Shown in pieces: positions 34,447-43,623 of a stretch of 64,000 bases of DNA. Numbering within the stretch: position 1 is the stretch's first letter; each line of letters starts with the position of its first letter. The stretch is from an uncultured Flavihumibacter sp. (GTDB lineage Bacteria; Bacteroidota; Bacteroidia; Chitinophagales; Chitinophagaceae), in contig CABHOY010000045.1 of the NCBI GenBank assembly GCA_902168105.1, positions 62,001 through 126,000 on the forward strand. The letters are read 5' to 3'. Below the pieces are notes generated by a model. It worked only from the letters and a program-made list of their open reading frames with translations. It did no database searches and was not told where the DNA came from. A program made the translations under genes and the position numbers.

Positions 34447-34828
34447 ACTTTTACAGAATCTATTCCAATGACTTACAACTTGTTTCACATCCTTACGTTG
34501 TAAGGCCGTTTTTCTCAGGATTTACCAGTAAATTGCTATCATAAATTACTCCGCGTTACACCTATGTTAAACTCTTCGAATGCCAGATATCCAGCTTTTC
34601 ATTTTTGGATATTTTTAATATTGTATAATTTGTTTATTAGTATTTATTGAAAAATCATATACTTATCCGATTGACTACTGCTGGTATTTGTATCAAATTT
34701 GTTTCGGTATGTGAAACCATGAAATCTAGCCAGTTTTAGCATATTACGGCCATACTATTAGAACGATCACCAGGACTTGCGGTTACCGGTAGGAGGTTTC
34801 GCAACATTTCAAACCCAAAAAGAACATT

Positions 34829-35422
34829 ATGAAAAATGTTAGGCGTAACAGCGCTGGGCAGGCTGACGAAGCTGATGCTTTAGATGCAGAAGGACAGGGC
34901 GAAGCCAAACAACTTATCCAACAGTTAGCGAAAGACATCAGCAACATCGTATTCATGGATATAGACCTTCCCGGGCTAACACCTACTGAGGCTGCCAGCA
35001 TATTGAAAGCTGCCTATCCCGATATGAATATCATGTTGTTTACCGGACAGGGGAATGATTTTTCCGTAGCCAACGTTCTCCCTCGTAATGTGGCACTGAG
35101 CCCACCGGCATCTCTGACCTCTTTCTTTTCCCAGGTTTATGAAGCCGCCATGCAAACCAATATCCTTGCAGTCCAGAAGGTCCTGGCCTTTTTTAACCGG
35201 AAAACAGCCAACGGTCATGAACACCGCTATGGACTGTCGCCCCGTGAACTCGAAGTGCTCGATTGTCTTGTCAATGGAGATACCTATAAAAAGATCGCTG
35301 AACATTGCCATATCAGCGTAGGTACCGTACGCTCGCACATCATGAATATCTACCGTAAGCTGGATGTAAATTCCCGTTCCGGCGCCATCGTTAAAGCTAT
35401 GCAGGAAAGGCTGGTAGGTTAA
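34829..35422 (+). CDS. LuxR-type regulator with degenerate receiver
   Basis: A 197-residue regulator. The C-terminal LuxR HTH (about 132-195) is intact: YGLSPRELEVLDCLVNGDTY, IAEHCHISVGTVRSHIMNIY. The N-terminal part resembles a receiver from its third strand onward (NIVFMDIDLPGLTPTEAASI, where Asp matches the phosphoacceptor). The first strand and the acidic pocket are missing, replaced by an Asp/Glu/Ala-rich stretch, and the conserved Lys is replaced (ALSPPASL). It is therefore probably a pseudo-receiver not controlled by ordinary phosphotransfer. It lies 326 bases upstream of susC on the same strand. Confidence 0.8.
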   Translation: MKNVRRNSAGQADEADALDAEGQGEAKQLIQQLAKDISNIVFMDIDLPGLTPTEAASILKAAYPDMNIMLFTGQGNDFSVANVLPRNVALSPPASLTSFFSQVYEAAMQTNILAVQKVLAFFNRKTANGHEHRYGLSPRELEVLDCLVNGDTYKKIAEHCHISVGTVRSHIMNIYRKLDVNSRSGAIVKAMQERLVG

Positions 35423-35748
35423 TTGACCTGTCAGTTCCCCCATCTTAACTTTTTATTCCCCTGTTTTGTTATCTAAGTGGAACATGCTATTTTAGACCAG
35501 ACCTTATTGTCTTTTGTCTGCTTATCACCACGTGTCATTTAAGATGTTGCACTAACCCGCAGTACCCGTAGCATATATCCAAAGTATTGTACGGCGGTCG
35601 TTTGTCCGTTTACCCATGCCTCGTTTGTTATATTTATTATTAGAATTATTCTGTCATATTAAACCGTTGAAAATTAATCTATTGAGTATTCAACCATCGA
35701 ATGGTCATTATAGAAATTGATCAAACCCAAGCAACAAAAATCATCGTT
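35423..35748. other. Intergenic region upstream of susC
   Basis: AT-rich leader without a coding sequence. TAACTTTT at 35446 is a 7 of 8 match to the -7 box. No terminator after the LuxR gene and no operator is clear. Confidence 0.5.
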
Positions 35749-38700
35749 ATGAGAATTAATGGTACAAACAAAGCCGGCGTGCTACTGCTATTGGCGCTAT
35801 TTGCAGCGTTTCCGGCCGTGGCACAGCAGGCATCTGCCCCGGCAGAAGGAACAATAGCCTCCCGCAGTGGCGGGGCGGCCGAACAGGAAGGGCCTGTCAG
35901 AGGAACAGTGAAGGACAAAAACGGGGTCGGCCTCATAGGCGTGACCGTCCGCGTAAAAGGTACTTCTTCAGGCACCACCTCCGGTCCGGATGGCGCTTTC
36001 ACTCTCAATTTGCCCGCAGGAAAAGATACCCTTGTCTTTTCTTATCTCGGTTATGTTAGCCAGGAAGTAAAAGCCGGCGCCTCTCCATTGAATATTATTC
36101 TGGAATCTTCCGAAAGCCAACTGGAACAGGTGGTGGTAATAGGGTATGGTACCCAACGTAAAAAAGACCTCACAGGGTCTATTTCATCCGTAAAAGGGGA
36201 AGATCTGCTCACCCAGCCTGTCCAAACCGTTACACAAGCGGCACAGGGCCGTATCGCTGGTGTACAGGTGATCTCTTCCGGACAGCCTAACTCCCAACCG
36301 CAGATCAGGGTGCGTGGTACAGGGTCTGTACTGGCCGGCGCTAACCCCCTTTATGTCGTAGATGGAGTGCTTACAGATGATATCCGGAATATTGCTACCG
36401 CCGATATCCTTACGATGGATGTATTAAAAGACGCCTCTGCCGCTATTTACGGTGTGCGTGCCGCCAATGGCGTTATCATCATCACTACCCGCAAAGGCCG
36501 GGCAGGCGCCCCACAGGTCCGGTACGATGCGAACGTAGGCTTCCGTGAGGCAGCCAGCCTGGTGGAAATGGCCAGCCGCGAACAGTATATCGACTATCTC
36601 GCTGATGCTTCTCCAGGTAAAGATCCTGTTAATAACCCCTATGTATTTAGCGGCACTACCAATTGGTACAATGAGGTGCTCCGCAAAGCATTCCAGATGA
36701 ACCACAATATTTCGGTTTCCGGTGGTTCTGAGAAAAGTACTTATTACCTGAGTGGAGGCTATATACAGGAAGATGGTATCATCCAGACCAATAATTTCAA
36801 ACGGTTCACTTTCAGGGCCAATAATGAGGTACAGATCAGTGACCAGCTGCGCTTCACATCACAGATATCCTATTCACGTGCTATTTCCCGCGATGTGGAA
36901 CTGGGAGATACGTATAGGAATGTATACAGAGCGGCTCCCATTATAAGAGCAATCGACGGAGGCCGCTATGGAAATACTTCCGGTTGGGCCAACGTGGGTA
37001 ACCCACTTCTGTCCATTAACAAAAGGAATGATGGTCGCCAGGAAAGCCGTTTTCAAGGTAACGCAGCACTGGAGTATTCCCCGGTATCCTTCCTGAAACT
37101 CCGCTCTGGTTTTAATGCTGATCTGAAATTTGGGAACGACCGCATCTATGCTTACGAGTTCCTGAACGATGAGAATACCTTCCTGGTAGCCGGAGGTAAC
37201 CAGCGAAACCCGGACAGCCGTCTCACCCGTGAGGAATACCGCTCACAGGGATGGGTATGGGACAACACCATCACTTTCGATAAGACCTTCGATAAACACT
37301 CAGTGACTGTATTGGCAGGGTCTGTAACAGAAGGTTTCTATAGCACGTCCCTGAAAGGTGTACGTATTGACGTTCCGGAAAATGAAGACCTCTGGTACCT
37401 CGATCTGGGCGATCCGAATGTGCAGTCCACCATTGCGAATGTAGGCGATAAATATGCCCGTCAGTCATTCGTAGGTCGTATTAACTACGGCTATGATGGC
37501 CGCTACCTGTTGAGCGCTTCCCTTCGTGCCGACGGTAGCTCAAAATTCAGTGACCGCTGGGGATATTTCCCGACAGTAGGATTGGGATGGGTGATCTCTG
37601 AAGAAAGTTTTCTGAAAGATAAAGCCATTTTCGATTTCCTGAAACTGCGCGGAAGCTGGGGTAAACTGGGGAACGACAACATTCCCACCAACGCTTACAT
37701 AGCAGTGACGAGTGTGGACGCACCCTATGTATTCAACGGGGACGTTAGTCTTGGTGGCGCACTGAAAGAGATCAAAGATCCATTCCTGAAATGGGAGGCG
37801 ACCACGCAATATGACATCGGTGTTGAATTCGCTTTGTTGAAGAATAGATTGAGCGGTGAAGTGGATTACTATAGCAAAAAAACAACAGATGCGCTGGTGG
37901 TAGTGAATACGCCTGCCATCCTGGGAGATCAGGATAACTCCTACATTACAAACGCTGCCTCTTTTCAGAACAAGGGCTGGGAGATCTCACTGAACTGGAA
38001 GGATAAGATCACGGATGATCTTAGTTATAATATAGGCGGTAACGTTACTTTTAATACGAACGAACTGACAGGCCTTAACGGCGGACAGGCATTACTGGGA
38101 GGTAATATTGGTCAGCAGAGCTTTGTAACACGTACTGATAACGGTCATCCTGTAGGTAGTTTTTATGTTAGAAAGGCTATTGGCGTATTCAGGGACCAGG
38201 CGGAGATTGACAACTACAAAGGGGGGCCAAATGGTAATGTGATCCAGCCCGGTGCTGCACCTGGCGATCTGAAATATGAAGACCTGGACGGCGATGGCGA
38301 TATTGACGATAATGATAAATTCTATGCAGGTTCATTCCAGCCCAAATGTTTCTTTGGATTTAACCTGGGACTGAATTACAAAGGATTTGACCTGAGCGCC
38401 AATTTCTATGGTAACGCAGGTAACAAGATCTATAACGGTAAAAAAGCCTACCGGTTTGATCCTGCGGATAATATCGAGTCGGAGTATGCGTCTAACCGCT
38501 GGACGACCGAACGGCCGTCTACCACCGATCCCCGGATCATTTCATCAAACACGCCTGCATCTACCTACTTCGTGGAATCAGGCACCTATCTGCGCCTCAA
38601 CAACCTGATGTTGGGATACTCCCTTTCAGCTAACGCGCTGAAGGCGATCGGCATCAAGAATTTCCGCGTTTATCTTACTTCACAGAACCTTTTCACATTG

Positions 38701-38856
38701 AAGAAGTTCAGTGGTTTCAGCCCGGAACTGCCAGGAGGTACTATTGATGATGCAAACGCTACCAACAACAAGAGCGGTATCCTCGATGCAGGTATAGAAC
38801 TGAACGCTTATCCAACCACCCGCACTTTTGCGCTGGGTGTTAATGTCACATTTTAA
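35749..38856 (+). CDS. SusC/RagA-family TonB-linked outer membrane transporter
   Basis: A 1035-residue SusC-type channel that imports oligomers together with its SusD lid. The start at 35749 gives a clean signal peptide (MRINGTNKAGVLLLLALFAA... to AVAQQ); an ATG 48 bases upstream would add a charged leader. A CarboxypepD_reg-like domain (about 50-125, VRGTVKDKNGVGLIGVTVRV), then the SusC signature VVVIGYGTQRKKDLTGSISS, the plug (PQIRVRGTGSVLAGANPLYV, VDGVL) and the barrel follow. The protein ends in TRTFALGVNVTF. susD follows after 12 bases. The substrate is unknown; no glycosidase lies in the same operon. Confidence 0.95.
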   Translation: MRINGTNKAGVLLLLALFAAFPAVAQQASAPAEGTIASRSGGAAEQEGPVRGTVKDKNGVGLIGVTVRVKGTSSGTTSGPDGAFTLNLPAGKDTLVFSYLGYVSQEVKAGASPLNIILESSESQLEQVVVIGYGTQRKKDLTGSISSVKGEDLLTQPVQTVTQAAQGRIAGVQVISSGQPNSQPQIRVRGTGSVLAGANPLYVVDGVLTDDIRNIATADILTMDVLKDASAAIYGVRAANGVIIITTRKGRAGAPQVRYDANVGFREAASLVEMASREQYIDYLADASPGKDPVNNPYVFSGTTNWYNEVLRKAFQMNHNISVSGGSEKSTYYLSGGYIQEDGIIQTNNFKRFTFRANNEVQISDQLRFTSQISYSRAISRDVELGDTYRNVYRAAPIIRAIDGGRYGNTSGWANVGNPLLSINKRNDGRQESRFQGNAALEYSPVSFLKLRSGFNADLKFGNDRIYAYEFLNDENTFLVAGGNQRNPDSRLTREEYRSQGWVWDNTITFDKTFDKHSVTVLAGSVTEGFYSTSLKGVRIDVPENEDLWYLDLGDPNVQSTIANVGDKYARQSFVGRINYGYDGRYLLSASLRADGSSKFSDRWGYFPTVGLGWVISEESFLKDKAIFDFLKLRGSWGKLGNDNIPTNAYIAVTSVDAPYVFNGDVSLGGALKEIKDPFLKWEATTQYDIGVEFALLKNRLSGEVDYYSKKTTDALVVVNTPAILGDQDNSYITNAASFQNKGWEISLNWKDKITDDLSYNIGGNVTFNTNELTGLNGGQALLGGNIGQQSFVTRTDNGHPVGSFYVRKAIGVFRDQAEIDNYKGGPNGNVIQPGAAPGDLKYEDLDGDGDIDDNDKFYAGSFQPKCFFGFNLGLNYKGFDLSANFYGNAGNKIYNGKKAYRFDPADNIESEYASNRWTTERPSTTDPRIISSNTPASTYFVESGTYLRLNNLMLGYSLSANALKAIGIKNFRVYLTSQNLFTLKKFSGFSPELPGGTIDDANATNNKSGILDAGIELNAYPTTRTFALGVNVTF

Positions 38857-38868
38857 AACGGAACGACC

Positions 38869-40389
38869 ATGAATCTTATACTTAAGCATAAACATATATG
38901 GTGCTGCCTGCTGACGGCAGCATTGACCGGCATTACATCCTGCGATAGTTACCTGGATGTTAAACCCCAGGGACAGATAGACCAGGAGGCTTCTGCACTA
39001 GATCCTGCCACTGCACAGAAACTCGTGATCGGTGTTTATAACACCATGTGGGAAGGCGATATGCATGGCTTTGCCTTTGTTCAAATGACAAATATTGCTT
39101 CCGATGATGCTGATAAAGGCAGTAGTACAGGTGATGATATGCCCAATTCCGGCGCCCTGGATAACCTGACCATGGATGCATCTGTAGGAACGATGAATAA
39201 TATCTGGCGACTTTTTTATCTGGGGGTGTCCCGTGCTAATCAGGCTTTGTCATCACTGGATGGTAGTACGCTGGATGAAACACTGAAAAATCAGCTGATG
39301 GGAGAAGTACGTTTCCTGCGCGCCTATTTCTATTTTGAACTGGTGCGTTTCTTTGGAGGTGTACCATTGATAGATAAGGTCATCACGCCACAGGAAGCAA
39401 ATAGTGCTCCCTATCAGACAAAAGCCACGGAAGATGACATTTACGCGCTTATCATATCAGATCTTGAATATGGTGTGACCAATCTGGCAATTAAAGGAGG
39501 CCCTAATTCGGAAGTAGGCAGGGCTACGAAAGGCGCAGCTGCCGGCATGTTGGCAAAAGTGATGTTATACCGCCAGAACTGGCAGCGTGCATTTAGTTTG
39601 TCTGATTCTGTCATTACTCAGAAAGTGGGTGCTTATGGATTGGCGGATAACTATTTTGAGATCTTCAGGGAAGAGGGCGCTAACAATGAGGAGTCCCTCT
39701 TTGAAGTGCAGACAGGGATCAACTCAGCCTGCGAAGCGGCTATCGCCAACTTTGCGGAATGTCAGGCGCCACGCGCAGGCGGTAAGTTCGGATGGGCTGA
39801 TCTTGGATGGGGATTTGGAACACCTTCTCAAAGCCTGCTGAATGAATATGACGATGGCGATCTCAGAGAGGCCGCTACTGTTATGACCATCAATCCTAAT
39901 GGAACGTTTCTGTTTGACGGTTTCCGTATACCCAGCAGGGATAGTGTTGAAAATGACCGTTATAATTACAAATCTTATCACAGTCAGATTGACGAGTCCA
40001 ATTGCGGTAACAGGGGGCGTTTACCAAAGAACCTACGTATACTGCGACTGGCAGAAGTGCTGTTGATCCATGCTGAAGCAGCTTTGGCATTAAATAACTC
40101 TGGAGCAGCAATAAGTGATATTAATGCATTACATCCCCGTGCCGGTCTGGGGCCTGTAGGAAGTGTTACAAGGGAGTCTATCTGGCATGAGAAGAGAGTG
40201 GAAATGGCGATGGAGTACGATCGTTTCTTTGATCTGATCCGGCAGGATAAACTGCAGCCAGGAAGAGCTGCCGCCGCTTTTACCGCCCACGGTAAAACAT
40301 TTAACGCAAGAAACAGGGTGTTCCCTATTCCCCAGCGACAAATTGACCTGGGAGGCGGCAACCTTGCTCAGAATGACGGCTATAATTGA
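38869..40389 (+). CDS. SusD/RagB-family surface lipoprotein
   Basis: A 506-residue surface lipoprotein that captures substrate and closes the SusC channel. The signal peptide ends at a lipobox Cys (TGITSCDSYLDV, Cys about residue 25). The SusD core is marked by LMGEVRFLRAYFYFELVRFFGGVPLI, here cited by its two halves LMGEVRFLRAYFYF and ELVRFFGGVPLI, an alpha-helical TPR-like middle, and the C-terminal RVEMAMEYDRFFDLIR and NRVFPIPQRQID. It is the second gene of the pair and is followed by a bidirectional terminator. Confidence 0.95.
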   Translation: MNLILKHKHIWCCLLTAALTGITSCDSYLDVKPQGQIDQEASALDPATAQKLVIGVYNTMWEGDMHGFAFVQMTNIASDDADKGSSTGDDMPNSGALDNLTMDASVGTMNNIWRLFYLGVSRANQALSSLDGSTLDETLKNQLMGEVRFLRAYFYFELVRFFGGVPLIDKVITPQEANSAPYQTKATEDDIYALIISDLEYGVTNLAIKGGPNSEVGRATKGAAAGMLAKVMLYRQNWQRAFSLSDSVITQKVGAYGLADNYFEIFREEGANNEESLFEVQTGINSACEAAIANFAECQAPRAGGKFGWADLGWGFGTPSQSLLNEYDDGDLREAATVMTINPNGTFLFDGFRIPSRDSVENDRYNYKSYHSQIDESNCGNRGRLPKNLRILRLAEVLLIHAEAALALNNSGAAISDINALHPRAGLGPVGSVTRESIWHEKRVEMAMEYDRFFDLIRQDKLQPGRAAAAFTAHGKTFNARNRVFPIPQRQIDLGGGNLAQNDGYN

Positions 40390-40409
40390 TCGATCCCGTT
40401 TTATAAAAG

Positions 40410-40435
40410 CGCCCCGTTAACCACGGGGCGTTTTT
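40410..40435. terminator. Bidirectional terminator between susD and the SIP gene
   Basis: A perfect 8-bp GC stem, CGCCCCGT (40410-40417) with ACGGGGCG (40423-40430), has AAAA before it and five T after it. It serves susD and the convergent gene, whose stop codon overlaps the T-run. Confidence 0.88.
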
Positions 40436-41093
40436 ATTCCCAGAAGCCCTGTGCCTTTATCTGCTGGGCTCCCAGTCGTTTAATAAGTTTCCTTATCTGT
40501 ACAACCAGCGGAATGTTGCCCGCTACATAGAATGTTGTATCGTACATGGGAAAGGGTTGTTGCAATAACCAACGCTCAATGCCTGCAATGTAACCGGCAG
40601 TCGTATCGACGTGCATATCGAGTATTTTAAGGGGCAAGGGCGTCTTGTGGCTAATGAGGGTATATAATTGCTGCTGCGTTCCTTTCCGGTGAAATAACGA
40701 GCTAAAATGGCCTATTGCGCTGGCGTCTCCTATACATACGAGATGGGCGGCTGCCGTTGGCTGATGAATACCTCCACCGGGGCCGGCATACAAAAGGGTT
40801 TGCCCGGGCTGTAATTGCCTTGCCCAATTGCTGCCGGGGCCTTCATGACCGGCATGTATGAGTAAGGTCGCCTGTTTGCTGGCCTCATCCCAATGCGCAA
40901 GCGTATAGTCACGGTAGTTACCCTTCCCTGTTTCAAATTTCAGATGCTGACAACTGCGCCACTTCACAAGATCAGGTGTATGCAACGTGATGGCCAGCAG
41001 GCTATCAGTGATATTTTCTGTTGTAATGATACGCGCGGTCTTGCCTATCCGCGACATCAGGAACGCGGTGGCTTTTTCTTTCAGGTATGACAT
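40434..41093 (-). CDS. Siderophore-interacting protein (FAD-dependent ferric reductase family)
   Basis: A 219-residue member of the SIP family, cytoplasmic flavoproteins that reduce iron in ferric siderophores to release it. The FAD-binding segment YRDYTLAHWDEA, the GHEGPGSNWARQLQPGQTLLY stretch (HxGxGP-type, given here as GHEGPGSNWA), the GPGGGIHQP loop and the terminal GFWE are typical. It is a little shorter than usual at the N-terminus. A later Met (residue 13) is an alternative start. It lies downstream of an AraC regulator on the same strand, which may control it. Confidence 0.85.
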   Translation of the reverse strand: MSYLKEKATAFLMSRIGKTARIITTENITDSLLAITLHTPDLVKWRSCQHLKFETGKGNYRDYTLAHWDEASKQATLLIHAGHEGPGSNWARQLQPGQTLLYAGPGGGIHQPTAAAHLVCIGDASAIGHFSSLFHRKGTQQQLYTLISHKTPLPLKILDMHVDTTAGYIAGIERWLLQQPFPMYDTTFYVAGNIPLVVQIRKLIKRLGAQQIKAQGFWE

Positions 41094-41097
41094 AATG

Positions 41098-41105
41098 CAA
41101 AAGTA
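41098..41105 (-). promoter_or_regulatory. -7 promoter box (TACTTTTG) for the SIP gene
   Basis: The minus strand reads TACTTTTG, an exact TAnnTTTG match, only 4 bases from the ATG at 41093. If used, the transcript is almost leaderless, or translation starts at the second Met. Confidence 0.45.
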
Positions 41106-41132
41106 AAATGGGCCGGAGGCCGGGTGTTTATA

Positions 41133-41993
41133 CTATTCCGGGTTAGATGGATACTTTTCCCGGGCCTTCTCCCTGAAGGCGGCAGGCGTGTGGCCTGTGT
41201 GCTGTTTGAAGAAGCGGTTAAAATAAGAGACCTCGTTAAACTGTAAGTGCCAGGCAATTTCTTTTATACTTTCCCTGGCATGTAACAGGAGGCGTTTTGC
41301 CTCTAGGATACGCCTTTCTGTAATATGTGCGGAAAGGGTTTGTCCTGTATGCTGCTTCACCACCTCATTCAGATGATCTGCCGAGACGTGCATAGCGCTT
41401 GCATATTGAGCCGGTTTTGTCCATTCAACAAAATGTGCGGCCAGCAATTCGCGGTAACGTACCAACAACGGTGGCCCCGCTTGCGCATGTGTAATGGCGT
41501 GACGATGGAACAGCATGATCAGTAATGCAAGGTAATGTTGTAGCATGGCCACGTATTGTGGTGGCTGCTCTGTATACTCCCGTAGTAGCTGACTGAATAT
41601 AAACTGTGCCTGTTGCAGATCAGGAGCCGGTAAACGGATAGGTCCTTTTACGTAATTGGGTAGTGCGACCTGCATGGGCAGCAGAAAATCGGCGTTGAAA
41701 GCCAGCAGGTAGCCGTTGCCACCATAGCCGTCCAGATCGATCGCCTGATGGACCTGGCCGGGAATGATCATCAACATATCCCCTGCATTGATGGTGACCT
41801 GTTCAAAGTCCAGCATATGTGTGCTGCTACCTGCCAGACAAAGTCCGAGGGCATAGAACTCGTGCCGGTGCACATCCATCATGCGCTTATCCTCTCCTGA
41901 ACTATAGGGTAGTTCTTCTACAATAAAAGGGACCTCTGGCTGAAAAATATTTTCAAGCTGATAGGATGTAATAAAAGGAACCGGAGCTGACAT
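41133..41993 (-). CDS. AraC-family transcriptional regulator
   Basis: A 286-residue regulator. The N-terminal cupin-like sensing domain (about 30-150) contains HRHEFYALGLCLAG and INAGDMLMIIPGQVHQ. The C-terminal double HTH of the AraC type (about 185-280) contains MHVSADHLNEVVKQHTGQTL, IKEIAWHLQFNEVSYFNRFF and FKQHTGHTPAAFREK. The sensed ligand is unknown. Two 18-bp direct repeats just upstream look like its own operator, and the SIP gene follows 39 bases downstream, so it may regulate iron-related genes. Confidence 0.92.
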   Translation of the reverse strand: MSAPVPFITSYQLENIFQPEVPFIVEELPYSSGEDKRMMDVHRHEFYALGLCLAGSSTHMLDFEQVTINAGDMLMIIPGQVHQAIDLDGYGGNGYLLAFNADFLLPMQVALPNYVKGPIRLPAPDLQQAQFIFSQLLREYTEQPPQYVAMLQHYLALLIMLFHRHAITHAQAGPPLLVRYRELLAAHFVEWTKPAQYASAMHVSADHLNEVVKQHTGQTLSAHITERRILEAKRLLLHARESIKEIAWHLQFNEVSYFNRFFKQHTGHTPAAFREKAREKYPSNPE

Positions 41994-42003
41994 GATCTAA
42001 TTA

Positions 42004-42042
42004 TTTCCAGAATCGGGACGAATGTTTCCAGAATGTAGACGA
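42004..42042. promoter_or_regulatory. AraC-type direct-repeat operator
   Basis: Two copies of TTTCCAGAATNNNGACGA start at 42004 and 42025, a 21-bp step (two helical turns), with 15 of 18 bases identical. They lie 11-49 bases upstream of the AraC gene, with the same step as the E. coli araI half-sites. Autoregulation is inferred. Confidence 0.7.
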
Positions 42043-42153
42043 TTGGGAAATGGATAAATTGTATGCGTGGGCAATAAAAAAAATATCTCCAACCCCTTGT
42101 TTATTAATTATATTATGAATAAATTTATATGCCTATGCAAAAACACATAACCT

Positions 42154-42390
42154 ATGAAATGGATTGAAGAACTAAATGTAATCTACCAAAAGCTGGGAGC
42201 TGTTGGTTTTGAAGAAGTCAAAAAAGAGATACTAAAAGCTCAGATGAGCGGCCACGGAGGAGAAACCTACTACCTCGTTCTACAACAACTCATTATGATC
42301 AAAAAGGACAATGTTAAGATCTATGAGCTGATCAAAGGTGAAGTTGAAAGTATTATTCACTTTAGTAAGCACATGATCCATCTGAATTGA
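42154..42390 (+). CDS. Small hypothetical protein
   Basis: A 78-residue protein I do not recognise. It is predicted to be helical and charged, starting MKWIEELNVIYQKLGAVGF and containing KAQMSGHGGETYYLVLQQL, with no signal peptide or TM segment. The upstream base pattern is AT-rich and the frame ends one base before the convergent end of the neighbouring gene. Its 5' end is 111 bases from the AraC operator, so it could be co-regulated. The coding call rests on its fit into the gap and ordinary composition. Confidence 0.55.
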   Translation: MKWIEELNVIYQKLGAVGFEEVKKEILKAQMSGHGGETYYLVLQQLIMIKKDNVKIYELIKGEVESIIHFSKHMIHLN

Positions 42391-42391
42391 T

Positions 42392-43366
42392 CTAACGGGC
42401 CAGTTCCTCTTTCAGCCTGGCTACTTTCCAATATATTGGTGCGTTTTCCGGAATTTTAAGTAACCATTCCAGGCATTGTTGTTTATCTCTTTCGCGGATA
42501 TAACTCAACGCCATATAGAAAGCTGCATCATAGCGGAACGCTGACTGGCTGTTAAAGACCTTCTGAAGATCACTACGAGCTTCTGCAAGTTTTCCCTCGT
42601 CTATCAGGCTGACTCCCCTGTAGTAACGGGCTGTTGAATGTAAGGAGTCCCTAACTATTACCTGATCAAGTAAACTGATCGCTTTATTAAAATGTCCGTG
42701 ATTAAAGGCTGCTGCTGCCTGATGCATAAGTAATGCAGTATCCTGTTCAGCTGACTGATGATTGGCATGTATCATCTCCGTTCCTGAGAACTGGCGGTAG
42801 ACATCTTTATGCCAGGGGCTGACAAATAACAGTCCTGCCAGGCCGGCGCCTATTATTGCCGTTATGACCACGTAGATGCTCACTTTGGTGTTAGGGCCGT
42901 CTTTTGTGTGGAACCAGCGTTCCCGCTGGTCGGCGATCATTTCTTCCAGTTCTTCCCTGGTGTTGTCCGTACCTTGCTTGACGTGAGGGGCAGCTAACGC
43001 TGCTTCAATATGTTTAATATGCTGTTCGTCAAGACCGGGTGCGGGCGCTACCGGGTGGAAGGACATAGCCTTATTAGGGGCCTTTTGCATGAGATCCTGC
43101 TTCCATTTCAGTTGACAAGCATACAGGAAAAAAGGCTCGAAGTGATTGGTCAGGGTTATTTTGTGAAGATGGGCATAATCGTATATCGCCATTAATACAT
43201 CTTCGAATACATTGGCTGCTTCCTTCATGTTGCCACCCCAACCTGTCACCATATGTTTCACCTTACGGGCAAAACGTTTATAAATGGCGTCTACAATGGC
43301 AGGGGAGCTGTCTAGCAAACCATCAATATATTCATCGTCATTATTTATTATCCGGCTGGAAACCAT
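42392..43366 (-). CDS. Sigma-70 region 2-like / TM / TPR fusion protein
   Basis: A 324-residue protein with an unusual order. Residues about 10-97 resemble ECF sigma region 2: IDGLLDSSPAIVDAIYKRFA, EAANVFEDVLMAIYDYAH, and FEPFFLYACQLKWKQDLMQK, matching the AYLYxxxRNxxLDxLRK segment. Region 4, which binds -35 elements, is absent. A single TM helix follows at about 162-183 (KVSIYVVITAIIGAGLAGLL), then TPR-like repeats (about 210-320) with AFNHGHFNKAISLLDQVIV and ARYYRGVSLIDEGKLAEARS. It may be a membrane-tethered RNA-polymerase or anti-sigma interactor, or an adaptor that lost sigma function. The function is unknown. Confidence 0.7.
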   Translation of the reverse strand: MVSSRIINNDDEYIDGLLDSSPAIVDAIYKRFARKVKHMVTGWGGNMKEAANVFEDVLMAIYDYAHLHKITLTNHFEPFFLYACQLKWKQDLMQKAPNKAMSFHPVAPAPGLDEQHIKHIEAALAAPHVKQGTDNTREELEEMIADQRERWFHTKDGPNTKVSIYVVITAIIGAGLAGLLFVSPWHKDVYRQFSGTEMIHANHQSAEQDTALLMHQAAAAFNHGHFNKAISLLDQVIVRDSLHSTARYYRGVSLIDEGKLAEARSDLQKVFNSQSAFRYDAAFYMALSYIRERDKQQCLEWLLKIPENAPIYWKVARLKEELAR

Positions 43367-43623
43367 AAGTTGCTACGTCTGCTAACTAATATTAAAAGTA
43401 TTAAATCACTGGTCAATAGACAAAAATAATAATACAATGCGTGTGCCGGAATCTGCGAAGGACATATAAAAGCTGACAGCTATGTTTTGTTTTCTGGTCT
43501 ATTAAATAAGTTTATTATCTGTATGAGGATAGAGCCTGCATATTTTACATCAAAAATGAGCAGACCGCTATCAAAAACAGCAGTTCAATCCATATTATAA
43601 AGAGATAAAATAATACTGGTAAT

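Larger units (their letters stand above)
34185..34828. other. AT-rich gap with an opposite-strand terminator
   Basis: No protein gene is supported. The gap holds a minus-strand terminator (34251-34285), a minus-strand -7 box (34392-34399) and TTAAC pair D (34423-34446). Between about 34550 and 34750 it is very AT-rich and shows nothing recognisable. Confidence 0.6.
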
